Source: Hygrophila difformis (taxonomy: Eukaryota > Streptophyta > Magnoliopsida > Lamiales > Acanthaceae). Taken from it: a stretch of DNA of 64,000 nucleotides. The stretch covers positions 15,894,238 through 15,958,237 of the forward strand of contig JAOANR010000002.1 of assembly GCA_030278955.1 (NCBI GenBank), in the 5' to 3' direction. A model generated the notes under the pieces. The model ran no database searches and was not told the DNA's origin. It was given only the letters and a program-made list of their open reading frames with translations. Position numbers and translations under genes: made by a program. Positions 1 to 11,157 of the stretch are shown here, in pieces (the first letter of the stretch is position 1; each line of letters begins with the position of its first letter).

Positions 1-1349
1 GAACTTAATGAATTAATCTGATTTAATCCGTAATGATTTTGCATAAAGTGCCTCTAATAAAACTTGGTTATTTTGGTGTCGTAAAAGTGACTGTAAATTT
101 TTATAAATTTTGGAGGTTGTTTGCTATGTCGAAAACCTGTTTGAAAATCAGTGCGCTGTTTTAGAAAAGTTGACAGATTTCACATTTTGAAGAGATTGCA
201 AAATTTCACTTGCTTCCTCACCTAATTTCAAAAAACTGAAAATATAAAAGTTGTTCTTAGCGTGTTTTTGAGCTACTGTACAAATTTTAAGTCGATTTCC
301 CTTAAATTGAATTTTTAAACTGAGATGGCGTAAACTGTGGCAATGACTTTGGTTGTTATGTTGAAAAACTCGACTTTTGAGAAACACACGATTTGTGAGC
401 TATGTCTAAACGATAAAAACATTTTTTAAAAAAAAATCCGTTAAACTAGGCTGAGCTAGATCTCCACGTGAAGTAGGGGGTGAGTGCTCTGCAGGATGCC
501 CCTCTATTTTGAAATTCCTGCCTGAATGGACGAAATATGAAATAATGTGAAATTGTGCCAAAACGGCCATTGAAAAACTAGTCTACACTCTCGGGTGTAT
601 CCGAATGGGTTACTCGAAGCTTCGGAGTGGTACCGTGTATGGTGTGATAAGCGGGTTGCTTCGGCAATTTTCCGAAACTTGATATTGAGAAACGAGACAC
701 TTGAGAAACTTGGTTGTGGCGTCCTCTTCTTAGTGAACGGGGAAAAATTAAAAGATTTAAATTTATATTTATCTATTTATGCCGTTATTTATGCATTTTA
801 AATTATGTCTTTAAATTATGCCTTTGCCTTACGTTATCATTTTTAAATTTAAATTTAGTTATGAGAAAAAATGAATTAAATTATTGTCTAAATATGCATG
901 CTTAAAGAAATGAGTTTTATTTTTAATTACTAAATTTTAAACCCCTTTATTGCTATGTTAGGGATTGTCTTACTCAGTATTCTTTAATACTGATAAATGT
1001 TGTTTTATGTTTTTCTATTACAGAGTACGGAGCATGAGCATGCATTTGGGGGGAATTATTTTGGACATTACTTTATTATTCCATATGACTGCATACGGAC
1101 CTGTTAATCCGTGTTTTGGCCATGTCGGCCATTTACTTTATTTCCGCTGCATAAACTTAATTATTATTCGTACATGGATGATTAATACTCTATTTTAAAT
1201 ATAAGTACTTCCGGACTTGGTTGTTTTTAAATAGTTTTTGAAATACCATTAGCATTGCATCTCTCAAGTGAGCTCGAATGAAGTCGTGTCTTGCTTGGAA
1301 GGTGTAGCGGTGACATTCCGGCCTGGGTTATCAAATCCGGGGTGTTACA
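1..1349 (-). repeat. Solo or partial LTR, TGTAACACC family, cut by window start
   Basis: The right edge reads ...GGGGTGTTACA at 1339-1349, the reverse complement of the TGTAACACCCC start of the LTRs at 3173 and 39724. The body matches the first 1.5 kb of the 39724 copy in reverse orientation, including the region around 1-140. Immediately to the right (1350) LINE coding sequence resumes in frame, so the LTR lies inside LINE A. Its left end and target duplication are outside the window, so solo versus full element cannot be decided. TG...CA ends and the opening motif suggest a Ty3/gypsy chromovirus (Tekay/Del-like) LTR; that assignment is inference. Confidence 0.75.
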
Positions 1350-1385
1350 GTATATTTCTTATCAATCTTTAAGATCCCCAGGGGT

Positions 1386-2546
1386 GTGGCAGATAAATTA
1401 GAGAAAATCAAGAGAAGTTTCTTCTGGAATGACATTGAAGGTTCGAGAAAATTGCACACATTGAGTTGGGACAAGATATGCTGCCATAAAGAAGAAGGGG
1501 GATTAAGTCTATGGAATGTGCAGAGGGTAAATGATGCTCTACTACTCAAGTGGAGATGGAGATTTGGAAAAGAAAAATCATTGTGGAAAAACATAATCGA
1601 TAAGAAATATTATGATGGTCAGACACCTCTAGTGCCGGAAGCTAGACAATGTAGATCACTATGGGGAAATATAAGTAAATCTTGGATTGCTTCGAATACC
1701 ATTGTTGACATGTGCGGATTCAAAATTTTGTTGGGGAATGGAACATCAACTCGGTTCTGCAGTGACAGATGGGTAGAAGGAGATAGAATGTTGAAGGACA
1801 TCTTTCCGAGATTATACACGTTAGCAATAAATAAGGAAGGGACAGTGGCAGGCTATGGAAGCTGGTCTGGTATGGATTGGGACTGGAAAGTGGACTTGAG
1901 AAGGCCACTCTTTGATTGGGAGAAGGTGGTATGGGAGGAGTTTGTGATGGTGTTGGGAAGGACAAGGTTATGTCGAAATGGAAGGTATTCTACGAGTTCC
2001 TGCTTTAGACCGCGATCAAGGGGAGGTGATGAAGCTGAAGCTCGAATGTGGCGGATGCTGTGGAAGATCAAAGTTCCCATGAAGGTGAAAACGTTTGCCT
2101 GGAAACTTTTAAATTATGCGCTGCCAGTTAAAGTAGAGTTATTGAAAAGAGGTTACACCCAACTTTCGAATGATACTTGTATCTGCCGTGGGAAGGAATC
2201 GGAATCAACTGATCATCTTTTTTGCTATTGTGAGCTTGAAAACAATCTGTGGTACATGTGTGCGGGTTGGTTTGGAGTGTTGTGGGCGAAGCCTGGTTCG
2301 ATCAAAAAACTGATTATGTGGTGGCTTTGTGGTGACCTGCCGAAAGGAGGAAAGGAGATATGGTTAACTACTGGTTTGGCAATTGTTTGGGTTATCTGGA
2401 AACAAAGAAATGAAGCTACATTCAAAGGGAAACAAGTAATGCTGCAGGAAGTAGTGGAAGAGTTAAAGTTGACTATTGACATTGGTGGAGTGCTTGTTCG
2501 GGAGCAGCAGGGAATAATTCATTTGGTGTGGGAGGTAACTTCCTAG
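1386..2546 (+). pseudogene. LINE A ORF2 fragment: end of RT plus zf-RVT region
   Basis: A 386-codon open stretch. It begins in the RT C-terminus (ADKLEKIKRSFFWN, then WDKICCHKEEGGL) and continues through the zinc-binding RT-associated domain, with the typical block PMKVKTFAWKLLNYALP, a C-x-C knuckle (DTCICRGKE) and DHLFCYCE. The frame really starts upstream, inside the RT. It stops just before the RNase H domain, which continues in another frame from 2528, so the ORF2 protein is broken here. Not a host gene. Confidence 0.85.
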
Positions 2547-3046
2547 ATTATTTTACACAGGTTCGGATGGGGGAGATTACAAAAGTTAGAAGGGGTCTTA
2601 CTTGGATCCGGCCTTCCCAAGGGTGGTGGAAGATTAATACAGACAGGTCTTCATTTGGTAATCCGGGACCGGCAGGTGTTGGAGGAGTAATTCGAGACGA
2701 AGGTGGGAATGTCTTTTTCATACTGTCGGACAACATAGGAATATGCGATTCCACTGAGGCGGAAATTACAGCTGTAAGTCATGTTTGTCAAGCCCTTATT
2801 CGTGATCATGGATTCCCCTTACCTAAAATGATATTCGAATGTGATTCTATCAATGTCGTGAAATGGTTGGGTGATCCGGGGACTGTCCCTTGGAGGCTAA
2901 GCGAGCAAGTCGGACCGATTATTGTTGTTTTGCGCTGCGCCGGTGAAGTACGATTCCAACACATCTTTCGGGAGCGCAACTCTCTAGCCGATTATTGGGC
3001 CAGGACTGGGGCCGCCAGGCAAGGAAGAATTGAGACTTGGTTTTGA
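2528..3046 (+). pseudogene. LINE A RNase H domain
   Basis: 172 codons with the plant L1 RNase H pattern: INTDRSSFGNPGPAGVGG, then STEAE, FECDS and LADYWA, which hold the four acidic catalytic positions. The first motif is usually TDGS; here the glycine is replaced by arginine. The frame is shifted relative to the upstream zf-RVT frame with a short overlap at 2528-2546, so one indel has broken ORF2. RNase H in LINEs removes the RNA template strand during target-primed reverse transcription. Confidence 0.88.
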
Positions 3047-3172
3047 TACAGGCGGTAGTTGAAAAAGAGGTAGTAGTAGGTAAAGTATGGAGGAGTAGGA
3101 TGGGTGAGCAGTCTAAGATTTATTTGAGTTTCTGGCTTTGCTGGTCATCTTGTAGACTGGTCGATGGATGTG

Positions 3173-5726
3173 TGTAACACCCCGGTTTTTGGTCACCCAG
3201 GTCGGGATGTCACCGCCACACCTCCCTAGTAAGACACGGTTTCTCCGGCTTACTAAAGAGATGCAAGGCTAGGTATTTCAGTATTTAAAATATTTAAAAC
3301 ATTTGCAAACAACCCATACAATATAAATTCGAAAATAATAATATCATAATGCAGCGGAAATAATATTTAAGTATAATATTGCAGCGGAATGTAAATAAGA
3401 CCGACATGGTCAAAACACGGGTTAAACAGGCCCGTTTATTCTATAGTCTAATGCAAGAATTTAAAAACAAAGTTTCGCAAAATATATTTCCCCCCATGCA
3501 TGAACGTGCTCATGTTCATTCCACATACTCTGTAAGGAAAAGGAAAAATAAACGGTTTGGTCAGCACAACTTGCTGAGTATTAACACATGCATGATCGTA
3601 GGGTTTAAAAGCCATTAATTTAATATTTAAATAAAAGCAAGATAAGAATAGGCCATAAGTAATTTAAATTAATTATCTAACCAATTTGCATAATTATTTC
3701 ATGGCACTAGTCAATAATACATTTAGCACAATTTAAAATAAAAGCCATAATTAATTTAAACAAAGCATTTAGAAATTTAAACGAGAACGATAAATAATCC
3801 AATTTAACTTAAATTCCCCATTACATCCCCGATTTAGTAATTTCAAGTGTTTCACGATTGCATCGCGATCTCGACAAGTTTAGCCGGAAACCGGCGGCCG
3901 CAGCCGTATCTGCCTATACCCAGTACCACTCCGGAGCCTCGGGAAATCCATGTGAACATTCTCGAGAGTGTAGGCCATATATCTCATGCCGTTTTGGCAA
4001 TATCATATCTCAATTTTCGCGCGGGGTCACCATCGTCCATAAAGGCACGAAGTGAAGCAGTTAGGGGGCACCCTGCAGAGCACTCACCCCTAATTTTAAT
4101 TTATCAAGTTTGAAAGGGGATTTATTTTAAAAATTCTGATTTCACTTAATTTATTTAAAAAGAGATTTCGACTCGTTTCAACCCTAACGGCTAATTCCAT
4201 CGTTTCAACAAGATTTCAAGATTTGACTCCGGTAAACCGCTGTTTACTCTAAAATTAATTTAAAATCAGATTTAAGTCCAAAAATTCTGATAATTTACCA
4301 CTGACTCGGAACCACCGAGATGAACAACTTTCGTGTTTTAACTTTTTCAATCCGAGATACCGAAACAGGTCAAAAATATCGATTTTCGTAGAAACATTAA
4401 TCTGTCCGAATTTATCTTACAACAGTTCAAGATTTTCAAGATCTACCATAGCAAATCAACTCCACACTTAACGAAATTTTACTGAGACCTTCTTAAGACA
4501 TTTTTCTACAACTTTTATGTTCGGCTAAAGATCTAAATCGGTCTAGAACACTAGTCAAAAACGTCATCAAGTTCAGACCTAAGTTCTGTCAAGAAATTCA
4601 AGATTCAAATTTAAGCAGTTCGGTTCTGGGTTGATTTAATATACCAAATCATCACGAAAAATTCTGAAAATTTTACAGGAGATAGATCTAAGCCTTAGAA
4701 ACCTTTTTTGTGTTTTAAGTTTTCTCGTTTGAAGATTTTAAAGGTTCGAAAAAATTGTACAAAATTGTTGCGCCGGTAAAAATCCCATGTTGACAGATTT
4801 TCGAAAGTCTTGATTAAGCTTTTAGATTTAAGTGTTTTAATTACTCCCAAAATCATGTAAGTGTCAACTTACAGATTTCCAGTCGTCCGGGATCGTCAAT
4901 TTCGGAGGCGTGGCTTCCAGTCCACCGTTTATCTTCTCCGTTCGTCGGGTTCTTCGTTCTAGATCCGATTCGGGGTGTAGAGAAGAAAAGAAGAAAGTTA
5001 GGATTCGTTTTCAAATCGTATATGGAACAAGGATCGGATCGGAACTTACCACGACGTTAGAGATCTTCCAAATTCGTCCACGACAGTCCTTGCCTTGGTT
5101 TCGTGCCTTCGACGACTCCGGGATTAGGGTTTTCGAATGTATAGAGAGTATGGATGTTTTGAAAAGTATTCGGGGCTTTCAAGAGGGGTTATTTATAGGT
5201 AGACACGACCTAGGGACGTCCAAGGTCGGCCTTGGAGAGTCTTGAGCCGAAATGTGTTCAACCGAAGTCGGAAAATTCGGATTCGGGCGAGTGAATCTCG
5301 CAACCGGCGAATCTGTCGTGCGGCACGGTCGTGGTGCGCCAATTGCCCTTTCACCGCGCGGCCCTCGCCTGGACTTCGGTCCGGGCGGGTCGTGCGATCC
5401 GTCGTGTCTTTCCTCCTCTCTTTCGGACTTCTTTCCCTCTATGCTCCCGGATTCCGATTTCCGGGCCATCTTCGGTTTCCTATTTCGTATCGTCATTTCC
5501 CTTGGATCTAAATTTATGTTTGGACTCGAGTTTTCGAGCCCATTGGTGTCGGGTACTCGTGTAACAATTTATTTATCTTGATTTAATTCCTTTTATTTTA
5601 TTAAATTCCTTTAATTCCTTTTTAAGTTAAATTTCATTTCTCATTTCCTTACCTTTATTTATTTATTTGCTGTATTTATTTTATTTATTGTATTTATTTT
5701 ATGTTGGAAAATTCTCGGGTATTACA
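3173..5726 (+). repeat. Solo LTR, 2554 bp, with 5-bp TSD atgtg
   Basis: Starts TGTAACACCCCGG and ends CTCGGGTATTACA. It is flanked by the direct repeat atgtg at 3168-3172 and 5727-5731, so this is a precise LTR-retrotransposon insertion reduced to one LTR. It lies in the 3' UTR of LINE A. No gag or pol reading frame is present; open stretches around 4910-5580 are incidental. It shares ends and several internal blocks with the LTRs at 1-1349 and 39724-42810 (start region, and the block near 3845-4090). Likely a chromovirus LTR (Tekay/Del-like), by motif only. Confidence 0.85.
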
Positions 5727-5813
5727 ATGTGTGCATGAGCAATTGTAACTCTACTATGATGTTGAATAAAAGTTTTCTTCGCAAAAAAAAAAGAAAGAAA
5801 AGAAAAAGAAACA

Positions 5814-6120
5814 AGGAAGGTACTGCTGAAAATATTTTTCAAGTTTTAAGGTAGAACACATATAGAGATTGGAGAGGGAGGGAGTATTATTTTAGCATAT
5901 TTTTTAAAAGAATATTTTTAATAAAATATATTTCTATGATCGTTGTTTCAATAATTCAATCCAAAAACAACGACAAAAATTATGTTGATTGTACATATTT
6001 TATTTATGTAATTTTTGTGATATGTTATTAAATATTAATAATATAATTAATATTTATGTGGTAGATTAATAAGTAATTGTAAAAAAATATATGAAAAATT
6101 ATCATACGTGTATTAAAATT
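5814..6120. other. AT-rich spacer without gene
   Basis: About 300 bp of AT-rich sequence between the LINE A tail and the LINE C target duplication. A piece reading gagggagggagtatta near 5875 resembles a degenerate MITE end, but no partner end is visible. No coding potential. Confidence 0.5.
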
Positions 6121-6129
6121 TTCTTATGA

Positions 6130-7458
6130 ATGGCAATGCAAGTGCATATGTTGCCCGTTTCTGTTTGTACAAAGATCGATCAGAAAATCCGGCGTTGGAT
6201 TTGGAAGGGCACGACTGGGAAGGGGCTACACTTGGTGGCTTGGCAGAAAGTGGCGCGCCCTAGAAAGGAGGGGGGATTGGGTCTGAGGATGGCAGGTGAG
6301 ATGAATAGGGCGTTGTTGGGGAAGCAGCTTGGGGATTATATGATGAATGATGAAAAGCTGTGGGTGAGATGGTTGAAGGCGAGGTATGGGAGGGTGGGTG
6401 ATGGTTTCCCGGTGGCTCTGGCAGCGGCAACTCGAACATGGCGCACTCTGGTTAAGATCACTAATGTTTTCAGGGAGGGATTCGGCGTGCGGATTGGTGG
6501 GGGAGCTAGTTCGCTCTGGTATTCGCCATGGCTACATGGAAAATGCTTGGGTCCGATGGTCCCTTATGTCCATTATAATGACGTGGCATTGAGGATTCGA
6601 GATGTGATTGAGGATGGTGTATGGAACATGGAGAAATTATACACATGGTTGTCGGACGAGGTTCGAGAGTCTATTGAGGCTACGAGGTGCCCGCTGATCA
6701 CTGAGGGGGCGAGGGATATTATGCATTGGCGGTTGGAGGCGTCGGGCTGGTACAGCGCTCGTTCTGGGTACAACTTGATCCGAGATGTGGGGGCTGCTGA
6801 AGGTGGGTGGACGTGGATGTGGGGGAAGGAGATTCCGGAGAAAATAGGTCAAGTTTTTTGGCTAATTGCTCATGGCTCTCTAGCAACCAATGAAGTTCGA
6901 CACACTAGGGGAGTGGCAGCCTCGCCGTTATGCTTGATATGTGGGACGGAGGTTGAAGACTGGAAGCACCTTTTGTTTCAGTGTGGCTGGGCGAATCAAA
7001 CTTGGAGGACCTTGGGCGTCAGGGAGGTGCTGGAGCCTCCGGTTATGTCCGCGGACGCCTCAAGGCACTGGCTCCAGTATATGTACGAGACGAGGAAGCA
7101 TACGTTTGTTGCGGGGGTGTGGATTGTGTGGCTAGAAAGGAACCAGAGGGTGTTCCGAGGGGTGGCTACGTCGGCCCGAGGCATTTTGAGGAAGATCAAG
7201 TTCCTTCGGGATGCCCTGACTCGCGCGGAGGGAGGGGATAGTAGTGTGCAGGGGTCGGCGCGTATTGTGAGATGGATGGAGGGCGTGGAGACTGGGGTGG
7301 TGGTTCATACTGATGGTAGTGTGACGGGGGGGGGGGGGGGGGGGATGGGAGGAGTGGGTTTGCGGCAGTGTGTCGATCGGTGTCGGGCGATTGGATGGGG
7401 GCGGTTGGCGGCCAGCTCGGACGGCGGGGGATTCTTGAGGTGGAGGTTTTTGGCATAA
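6130..7458 (+). pseudogene. LINE C ORF2 remnant: RT thumb, zf-RVT, start of RNase H
   Basis: 442 codons. RT C-terminal block near residues 10-60 (RRWIWKG, HLVAWQKVARPRKEGGLGLR), zf-RVT block (IPEKIGQVFWLIAHGSLATNE, a C-x2-C at PLCLICG, then KHLLFQCG), and the first RNase H motif HTDGSVTG near residue 395. At that point a run of 19 G (7326-7344) shifts the frame and the protein goes out of phase. The first ATG lies within the target duplication, so it is not a genuine start. Confidence 0.85.
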
Positions 7459-7886
7459 TCCAAGGGTTGAAATTGGCGGCATCTTTGCATGAGAGGAAGA
7501 TCACCTTATTTTCCGATTCTTTGGAAGCTTGCTCGTTGGTGGCTAGGTTGAGGGGGCACCATCATGTGTTATGGCCCTTAATCAAAGCTATTCGGGATTT
7601 GACGAAGTCCTTTGATGACTGTTCTATTCGCCACGTGTATCGGGAGGGCAATAGGGTTGCAGACGCTCTGGCTAAGTCGGCTTGCAGCGAAGAGGCGTGT
7701 TTCACGACTTGGGCATTTCCGCCGGATCAGATTATACAGTTGCTCCATGAAGACAGTGTCGGGAATGGAGTTATGCGACATGTGTAGTCGTTGAGCGTTT
7801 CCTTTTTCTTTTTATTTTGTTTATTTTCCCTGTTTTTTTCTTTTTTTTAGCAGCCGTTGCGGCATTGTTCACAAAAAAAAAAAAAA
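6134..7886 (+). mobile_element. LINE C, 5'-truncated, 13-bp TSD
   Basis: Flanked by the direct repeat ttcttatgaatgg at 6121-6133 and 7887-7899. It ends in a pure A run (7873-7886). Its first codons fall in the RT thumb region (LPVSVCTKIDQKIRRWIW), so endonuclease and most of the RT are missing, the usual result of incomplete target-primed reverse transcription. The sequence differs from LINE A and B, so this is a second L1 family. G+C content is much higher than in the flanks. Confidence 0.9.
7347..7787 (+). pseudogene. LINE C RNase H, continuation after frameshift
   Basis: In this frame the domain resumes directly after the G run (GRSGFAAV...), then ILEVEVFGIIQGLKLA carrying the catalytic Glu, LFSDSLEA carrying the Asp, and REGNRVADALAKSA carrying the last Asp. 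It ends TTWAFPPDQIIQLLHED, a typical plant LINE C-terminus. Joined conceptually to the previous frame it completes RNase H, so the poly-G slip is the only lesion in this half. Confidence 0.85.
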
Positions 7887-8016
7887 TTCTTATGAATGGA
7901 GTGTTTATTTTTCATTTATATTGTGTATATAGTTTTCCAAAATTATTTTCTACGATAAAAATAAAACATATATATATATGCATATATTTAGGATGAAATT
8001 ATAGTTTACCCATAAT

Positions 8017-8939
8017 CATTGGCGGATCCACTCTTGTGCAAGGTGGGTCAATTGACCCACCAAAAAAAATAAAAATAGTTTTTTTTTTTAAAAAAACAAT
8101 CTATACATGCTAGAAAAGAGTTGTGAAAGCCCATGCCACGCAAATTATAAAGGAATAAATAGGAGGGATAGAGAGTTGGATGGGGAATCGACCCCCAACC
8201 TATAGGTTGGGAGAAGGGAGACTTAACCACATGGTACGTCCCCATCCCAAAAAAGGGATAATGCACTAAGGTAAGTCTCTATCCCATAAAAAAAATGAAG
8301 AATAGTTAAATATTAGTACTAATATTTTTTTGGTGAAATATTAAGGACGTACCACGTTGTTAAGTCTCCCCATCCCTCCCTTTTATTTCCTTAGTGCACT
8401 AATCCCTCGAGGATCAAGGGCAATTAAGAAAGTCTCTCCCAAAATAGTTTTTTGCATATAATGAGAAATAGATCGTTATTTTAGAACAAGTATTGAGTAA
8501 TTTGGATGTTGGAGATGAATAGTGTATTGATTGTTTTTTTTATATTATAAATATGTGTATATATAAGACAAAATAACATAAGATATTAACATTTTAGTGT
8601 TTTCAATATGTATTTTAACTTTTTTTTTTAAACTCACATGGTATTCAATCCGTGTTTAAAAAAATCTTTACAAATTTTTAGGTATTCAATACAAATTTCA
8701 AAAAATTTATAAAAAAAACTTTAGTTATTCAATAGTATACTGATTTCAAGACTATGGATTATGTAAGTATATAAAATCAACTAACTCTACATAGAATTTA
8801 CCGATTTTCTAAAAATCCATCGACTTTTAAAAGTCCCAAAAAATGTAACAAAGATTTGATTGAATACACGATGCTAAGGTTAGTTTATTACTCTTCATAT
8901 ATTCGACCCACCAAATAAAAAATCCTGAATCCGCCACTG
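8017..8939. mobile_element. hAT-type non-autonomous element, 8-bp TSD cccataat
   Basis: Terminal inverted repeats CATTGGCGGATCCA (left) and CAGTGGCGGATTCA (right end reversed), flanked by the perfect 8-bp duplication cccataat at 8009-8016 and 8940-8947. Length 923 bp with no transposase frame, so it needs a hAT transposase in trans. An inner inverted pair gggtcaattgaccc lies just inside the left end. It contains a SINE in reverse orientation. The terminal motif is shared with the element at 33328-34061. Confidence 0.85.
8080..8285 (-). mobile_element. tRNA-type SINE copy inside the hAT element
   Basis: On the minus strand it contains the box-B-like GGGGGTCGATTCCCC, the conserved body ending in gtggcatgggct and tagcatgtatagattg, and an A-rich 3' tail (T run at 8079-8089). 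It matches the SINE at 20884-21052. An imperfect flanking repeat (about aaaaaaaat-aa-aatagtt) may be its target duplication. The 5' edge is approximate. Confidence 0.6.
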
Positions 8940-8947
8940 CCCATAAT

Positions 8948-10121
8948 ATATATTTTTATAACATAAAAGGGCAATATAAACACTATAATAAGAATATGGT
9001 ATTATAATTTATTATAGTATATAAGATGTGCATGATGAAATTACAGTTTAAACTCATAATATATATTTTTATATAAAAAAATAATTATAAAATGTAATAT
9101 AATAAAAATATAGTATTATGATTTATTATAGATTAAAAGTATAGACAGATAGATAGGGTGGATTTCAAATACATCTCATTTTTAAGGTTTCTTTATTTAT
9201 TTATTTTATATTTTTTTCAAATCCTTTCTCCATCCAAAATAAACCCTCAATGTAGGATAGAATTGTTGAATTTGATATATGCATTATATTGTTCATCATT
9301 TGTTGAATTTTACGTTGGAAGTGTGGAATGCTCCATTATTAGTGAGCAGCAATCCAACCAATCACCTAATGCGTGATAACCAGGAAACCAAATGTGTTTA
9401 TTTGAAACTTTCATATATTATTGACAAGAGAATAATTACCTAATTAAAAAGGGTTAAAAAAAACAATAAGAAATTAAATACTATATATAAAATTGAGAGT
9501 GAATTAGTATTATGAAAGGTATAGAAGCAGCTTCAGCCAAGTTTCCCAGAGTCCCAAATCCCAAAATATGTATACTAAAGCAGCAAAAACAGAGAGCCTT
9601 ATCCCCTACACTTGTTTCCCCCACAAAACAAACCCTAAATAGGGGAAAAGAAAGACCCTAATTTTCCTGGTCATTTTCTGAGTTCTGAGAAACTGTTGTT
9701 GGGAAAATGACTAATTTGCCCTAAGTTGCCCTATTCCAAAGCTGCATCTCTGCTCATTTCGCTGTTGTTTGCTCCCCTTTTTGGCTAAAAATGGCATACA
9801 GGAAATTGCGCAGTAATAATTCTGAAAATTAGACGAAGGGAAGCCCACACCCACCAAGTCAGAGAAACGGATACCGCGTAATTTACTGTATTCTTTATAC
9901 GCCTAGCAATTTGCATACAAGTCCCTACACTTTTATCCATTCACGTCTCAACCCCTATTCCTTTCTACCTCTTTTTTTTTTCTTTTTTTTTTTTCTTTTT
10001 TCTTTTGGAGAAGCCTAATCTATTTTTTTTTGGAGAAGCTCTCTCTACCTCATTTCGTAGAAGCTGTATTGAAATGAACTATTCTTTTTTATTTTTTTTA
10101 TTTTTTATTTTTAATCAAAGC
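8948..10121. other. AT-rich intergenic stretch, no gene seen
   Basis: No convincing coding exon. 8948-9500 is very AT-rich with near repeats of the sequence flanking the hAT element (gatgaaatta-agttta at 7991 and 9030). 9530-9880 is more complex and leader-like (CT-rich, aaaccctaaata), followed by ATG at 9790 with only 13 codons; I cannot connect this to a gene. 9970-10110 is poly-pyrimidine (long T runs). Confidence 0.5.
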
Positions 10122-10130
10122 TTTTTCTTA

Positions 10131-10186
10131 GGGGAAATTATAGATAAATACCTCTCATCCTAAGTTTATTACTTGTTCAGTACCTA
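10131..10186 (+). repeat. Left terminal inverted repeat of the pararetroviral unit
   Basis: Begins GGGGAAATTATAGATAAATA. It pairs imperfectly with the reverse complement of 18905-18960 (20 of the first 30 and 16 of the next 26 positions). Directly outside is tttttctta. In the viral leader reading, the two ends joined in a circle would form a hairpin with the junction at its tip. Confidence 0.6.
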
Positions 10187-10747
10187 GCACTATTTTTCTT
10201 CCTTTTTACTACCTAATTTTGTCTCTATATGTAAAGATTGTCAAATATGCCCCTGGTCAAGTTTAGTACTTTTGTCTTATAAGTATTGTACATATTATCA
10301 AGCAGTTTAGTATATGTGGAATTAAAAGACTTGTATATCTCTTTAGTAATTGTTGTACAATTTTCAAACATTACTTTATAGATTTTATTTATGATCTTAA
10401 ACAGAGGACGTAATTAATCAAAATATATGCCATGATCATTCACAGTATTTATCATTCAAAGTAAAATTTCTGGGTCTACCTCGCTTCCGTAGTATAAGCT
10501 TTGTGGTTGAAACTTTCTGATCGAGTCCTTCAACGAGTAACCTTCTTTCCTCGTCTGCTATCCTTCTTTCAGGCCTCCTGCCTTACTCTGGTATGCACGA
10601 CCTTTCGGAAATCACTGTATCGATGACACGACTCTCAACATATGTTTAACTCACTCACATATATTTAGAATTTTGGTAGACTTTTAGAAAAATATACTCG
10701 AAGATATTACTGGAATGATCAGGCTATTGTACTTAGCCGATCATCTT

Positions 10748-10753
10748 TTTATT
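10748..10753 (-). terminator. Pararetroviral poly(A) signal AATAAA
   Basis: AATAAA on the minus strand, about 125 nt downstream of the TATA box and about 100 nt downstream of the expected transcript start. This is the arrangement used by caulimovirids, in which the pregenomic RNA passes this signal once and is cut at the second pass. T-rich and TAAG context follows. Confidence 0.5.
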
Positions 10754-10875
10754 GTAAGCTTTAAAATCACTCATAGTTTTACATCAAAAGAGAAAACTAA
10801 AGATTACAAAGAAATGCAAGAGAAAGAATACTATGATAGGTATCTTCGCTTCTGCATCCTTCGTGAATCATTCCT

Positions 10876-10885
10876 CCTTTTATAG
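10876..10885 (-). promoter_or_regulatory. TATA box of pregenomic promoter (CTATAAAAGG)
   Basis: CTATAAAAGG on the minus strand lies about 270 nt beyond the end of the transactivator-like frame, the position of the 35S-type promoter in caulimovirids. Transcription is expected to start near 10850 and run into the leader. TGACG motifs lie 145-210 nt upstream. Confidence 0.65.
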
Positions 10886-11010
10886 ATGGAGTCTTGGGGA
10901 TCATGTGGTTCAGAATTGATTTACGTGGCCTTATCTCCGTCCTTCCTTTTTCTTCCATTATTGAGATTCCATAGCTGTCATTTTTAATCCTTCATTATTA
11001 GCCGTCCTCT

Positions 11011-11112
11011 TTGTCTTGTTGTCTAATTACGTCATTGCATGCGTCTTTCTGCATTATTTTGTTCTTGTCTTCTTGTTCAATTGCGTCATTGCATACGTCT
11101 TGCCGCATTATT
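11011..11112 (-). promoter_or_regulatory. Duplicated 54-bp enhancer unit with TGACG (as-1-like) motifs
   Basis: Two tandem copies, with starts 54 bp apart (11011 and 11065), sharing ttgtctt...aatt-cgtcattgcat-cgtctt and gcattatt. On the minus strand each copy carries a TGACG motif (11030-11034 and 11084-11088), the core bound by TGA-type bZIP factors in the as-1 element of the CaMV 35S promoter. The location upstream of the TATA box fits an enhancer. No expression data can be read from the sequence. Confidence 0.55.
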
Positions 11113-11157
11113 CTTTTCTTGGTGCTACATTGGTCCTCTCTGTCGTCACTGCTTACT

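Larger units (their letters stand above)
1350..5813 (+). mobile_element. LINE A (L1 with RNase H), interrupted by two LTRs
   Basis: The 3' part of an L1 retrotransposon. Coding resumes at 1350 with the end of the reverse transcriptase (YFLSIFKI), followed by the zinc-binding RT-associated region and RNase H. A solo LTR sits at 3173-5726. After it the LINE 3' UTR continues and ends in an A-rich tail from 5783. The 5' part lies outside the window, to the left of the LTR at 1-1349. The proteins align throughout with LINE B, so A and B are one family. Confidence 0.85.

Noticed and set aside
4910..5581. Several overlapping open frames in the 3173 LTR
   Set aside because: They lie in a GC-richer part of a non-coding LTR, overlap on both strands and show no family pattern.
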